DNA of 6,154 nt, taken from NCBI GenBank assembly GCA_023428205.1, contig JAEYZB010000023.1, positions 1-6,154 on the forward strand. Direction: 5' to 3'. Both the position numbers and the translations under genes were made by a program. Below the pieces are notes generated by a model. That model did not search any database. It had not been told where the DNA came from and saw only the letters and a list, made by a program, of their open reading frames with translations. Numbering within the stretch: the first letter of the stretch is position 1; every line of letters starts with the position of its first letter. Below, one piece after another: positions 4,369 to 6,154 of the stretch. This stretch comes from Bacteroidota bacterium. GTDB taxonomy: Bacteria; Bacteroidota; Bacteroidia; Chitinophagales; LD1.

Positions 4369-6154
4369 ATGAATATGAAACATTTATTACTATCGCTAAG
4401 CTTAATCAGTGTTTTTGCGCTGAATGCTCAGCAGAACTATTGCGGAACAGATGAGAACGCTCGCAGATTGAGAGAACAGTTCCCTCAAATTCTCGATTCC
4501 GAACAGAAAATGAAAGATTTTACGGAGTGGTTTATAGCGAATAAAAATAACTTTAGCCGTGACGAGGATAAGCATTACATTATTCCGGTAGTGTTTCACA
4601 TTCTGCACGATGGAGGGCTAGAAAATATTCCTGACTCTAAGTTGGCAGGTCAAGAAATGACGAATATCAATGAGTACTTCAGCGCAACGAACCCAGAGTT
4701 GGGAGGCTCAACCTACCCGAACATCCATCCGTCTTTTCGCGAAATAGTGGCTGATATGAATATTGAGTTTCGCTTAGCGCGTAAAGACCCTCAAGGAAAT
4801 TGCACGAATGGGATTGACCGTATCTATACCAATGCTACACGTGTAGGAAACAACGACACTAAAATTAACCCATGGCCACGCGATAAATATTTAAATATAT
4901 GGGTTGCCAAAGCCGTGGAAATGGATACTTTCTCGAGTGGAACAATAGCGTACTCTATGTATCCATCCGGAGTAGATAACCAAGTGAATAATAATGTTAT
5001 TGATGGCGTACAATCAAAACACGTAGGTGTTGGTGCGTCTTCCGGATTTATGCGTCACGTAATCGCACACGAAATAGGCCATTGGCTGAACCTACAACAC
5101 GTTTGGGGCGGGACAAACAGCCCGGGCGTTGCTTGTGGTGATGATGAGGTGGAAGACACTCCCGTTACAATGGGACAGTCGGGCGGTTGTAACCAAAATG
5201 AAATGACTTGTGGGCATTTGACCAATGTACAAAACATTATGAATTATGCAGACTGCGGAATTATGTTCACTGAAGGACAAAAAGAACGTGCTCGAGCAGC
5301 TGTGGCGTCCGATATTGCTCAAAGAAGTAATTTGTGGTCTGTTGATAATTTAGCAACAACTGGTGTAGAGCCTCTGTATGAATGTTTGCCTATTCCTAAA
5401 GCAGAGTTTGGGCTGAATGCGCGTTATCTGTGCATCGGGCAAAATGTCCGCTTGACCGACTTTTCATTCAACTCTTCTGAATGGGAGCGTGAATGGACTT
5501 TCCCTGAAGATGTGGTGAACGCGAGCGGAAACGATTCTATCCAAAACGTCTCTTTTTCTACTCCGGGTTGGAAAACAATTACGTTGAAAGTTTCCAATGC
5601 AAGTGGAACAAGCTCCATCACCAAAACTGCAATTTATGTTCGTGATGCAACCGCAAATCCTATTCCTTATCCGTTTTACGAAACGTTTGATGATGTGAGT
5701 GCGGCAGAAGCGTGGGTGCCGATTAACTATGACAACAACGCAACAACATTTTCGCATAGCACAAGTGTTGGACATTACAGCAATGGCGCTTTTGCGTTGA
5801 ATGATTATGATGCTACTTTTCGTGGCGACCGCGATGAATTGATTTCTCCGGCATTTGATTTGACCGGCATTAGCGAAACGGATTTCCGTTTTTCATTTGA
5901 ATATTCTTTTGCTTGCCGTTTTGATCACGAAATGACCAATGCCTATTATGATTCTATTGCTTCCTTGGAGGTGCACATCTTGAAAGATTGTGGAGCAAGT
6001 TCAAAACGGGTAGCGCGCATTATCGGCAATCGCCAACTGATGAACGGAGGATTTATCAATGCCTCTTATGTTCCAGGTCAAAGCGATCAATACTGGAAAA
6101 AAGTAGTTGTAAATTTAGCAGGAAATACTCCTTATAAAACAGAAGGAGTACAAA
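4369..6154 (+). CDS. Secreted M43-type (pappalysin/cytophagalysin) zinc metalloprotease, 3' end missing
   Basis: The frame is open from ATG 4369 to the window end, giving 595 residues and no stop. Residues 1-20 form a signal peptide (MNMKHLLLSLSLISVFALNA) with likely cleavage before QQNYC. Residues 21 to about 67 look like a short propeptide beginning with a CGT motif (Cys25), possibly a cysteine switch. The catalytic domain starts near KHYIIPVVFHIL (68-79). It has the zinc motif HEIGHWLNLQH at 234-244 (ligands His234, His238, His244; catalytic Glu235), CGDDEVEDTP at 256-265, and a Met-turn NIMNYADC at 289-296. These identify peptidase family M43. Residues about 342-424 resemble a PKD domain, and residues from about 436 on resemble a jelly-roll 'choice-of-anchor J' or MAM-like domain (FYETFDD, ELISPAFDLTG). 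A type IX secretion sorting domain would be expected beyond the window. The gene has its own promoter. An alternative start is Met3 at 4375. The substrate is unknown. Confidence 0.9.
   Translation, partial: MNMKHLLLSLSLISVFALNAQQNYCGTDENARRLREQFPQILDSEQKMKDFTEWFIANKNNFSRDEDKHYIIPVVFHILHDGGLENIPDSKLAGQEMTNINEYFSATNPELGGSTYPNIHPSFREIVADMNIEFRLARKDPQGNCTNGIDRIYTNATRVGNNDTKINPWPRDKYLNIWVAKAVEMDTFSSGTIAYSMYPSGVDNQVNNNVIDGVQSKHVGVGASSGFMRHVIAHEIGHWLNLQHVWGGTNSPGVACGDDEVEDTPVTMGQSGGCNQNEMTCGHLTNVQNIMNYADCGIMFTEGQKERARAAVASDIAQRSNLWSVDNLATTGVEPLYECLPIPKAEFGLNARYLCIGQNVRLTDFSFNSSEWEREWTFPEDVVNASGNDSIQNVSFSTPGWKTITLKVSNASGTSSITKTAIYVRDATANPIPYPFYETFDDVSAAEAWVPINYDNNATTFSHSTSVGHYSNGAFALNDYDATFRGDRDELISPAFDLTGISETDFRFSFEYSFACRFDHEMTNAYYDSIASLEVHILKDCGASSKRVARIIGNRQLMNGGFINASYVPGQSDQYWKKVVVNLAGNTPYKTEGVQ

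Noticed and set aside
5464..5775. Minus-strand open frame of 103 codons inside the protease gene
   Set aside because: The plus-strand frame has continuous M43, PKD-like and jelly-roll similarity here; the opposite frame shows no domain.

Overview
The window looks like an ordinary stretch of a Bacteroidota (Bacteroidetes) chromosome. Four things point that way. Two promoter candidates fit the phylum's TTTG / TAnnTTTG pattern, one of them perfectly. AT-rich intergenic repeats of the 'TTTTTAATTCGTAATTG' kind are present. A Fur-family gene sits directly ahead of purA. The last gene encodes an M43-type secreted metalloprotease with a PKD-like domain, an architecture common in this phylum. I cannot place it more precisely than phylum.

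Layout: bases 1-301 hold, on the minus strand, the N-terminal 100 codons of rsmE (16S rRNA m3U1498 methyltransferase), cut by the window edge. A 138-base divergent intergenic region follows, containing a REP-like word and copy 1 of a two-part repeat. Everything downstream is on the plus strand: a Fur-family metal-responsive repressor (440-907), purA, adenylosuccinate synthetase (950-2215), a hotdog-fold acyl-CoA thioesterase (2242-2703), and the A and B subunits of a succinyl-CoA:3-ketoacid CoA-transferase (2758-3459 and 3562-4218). After a 150-base gap with a good promoter comes a secreted zinc metalloprotease (4369 to the window end, no stop reached).

How the genes may work together: fur, purA and the thioesterase are tightly spaced (42 and 26 bases) and could be co-transcribed. 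The two CoA-transferase subunits form one enzyme that activates acetoacetate with succinyl-CoA; the neighbouring thioesterase also acts on acyl-CoA, so a shared role in acyl-CoA or ketoacid turnover is plausible but is inference. The protease appears to be its own transcription unit and to act outside the cell.

I see no convincing undescribed system. The most unusual non-coding signal is a two-part repeat (AAATGGGTGAAAAAAA ... ATTTTTAATTCGTAATTG) lying 13-16 bases ahead of the start codons of both fur and scoB, with a partial third copy ahead of the thioesterase. No tRNA, rRNA, CRISPR or insertion sequence was seen.
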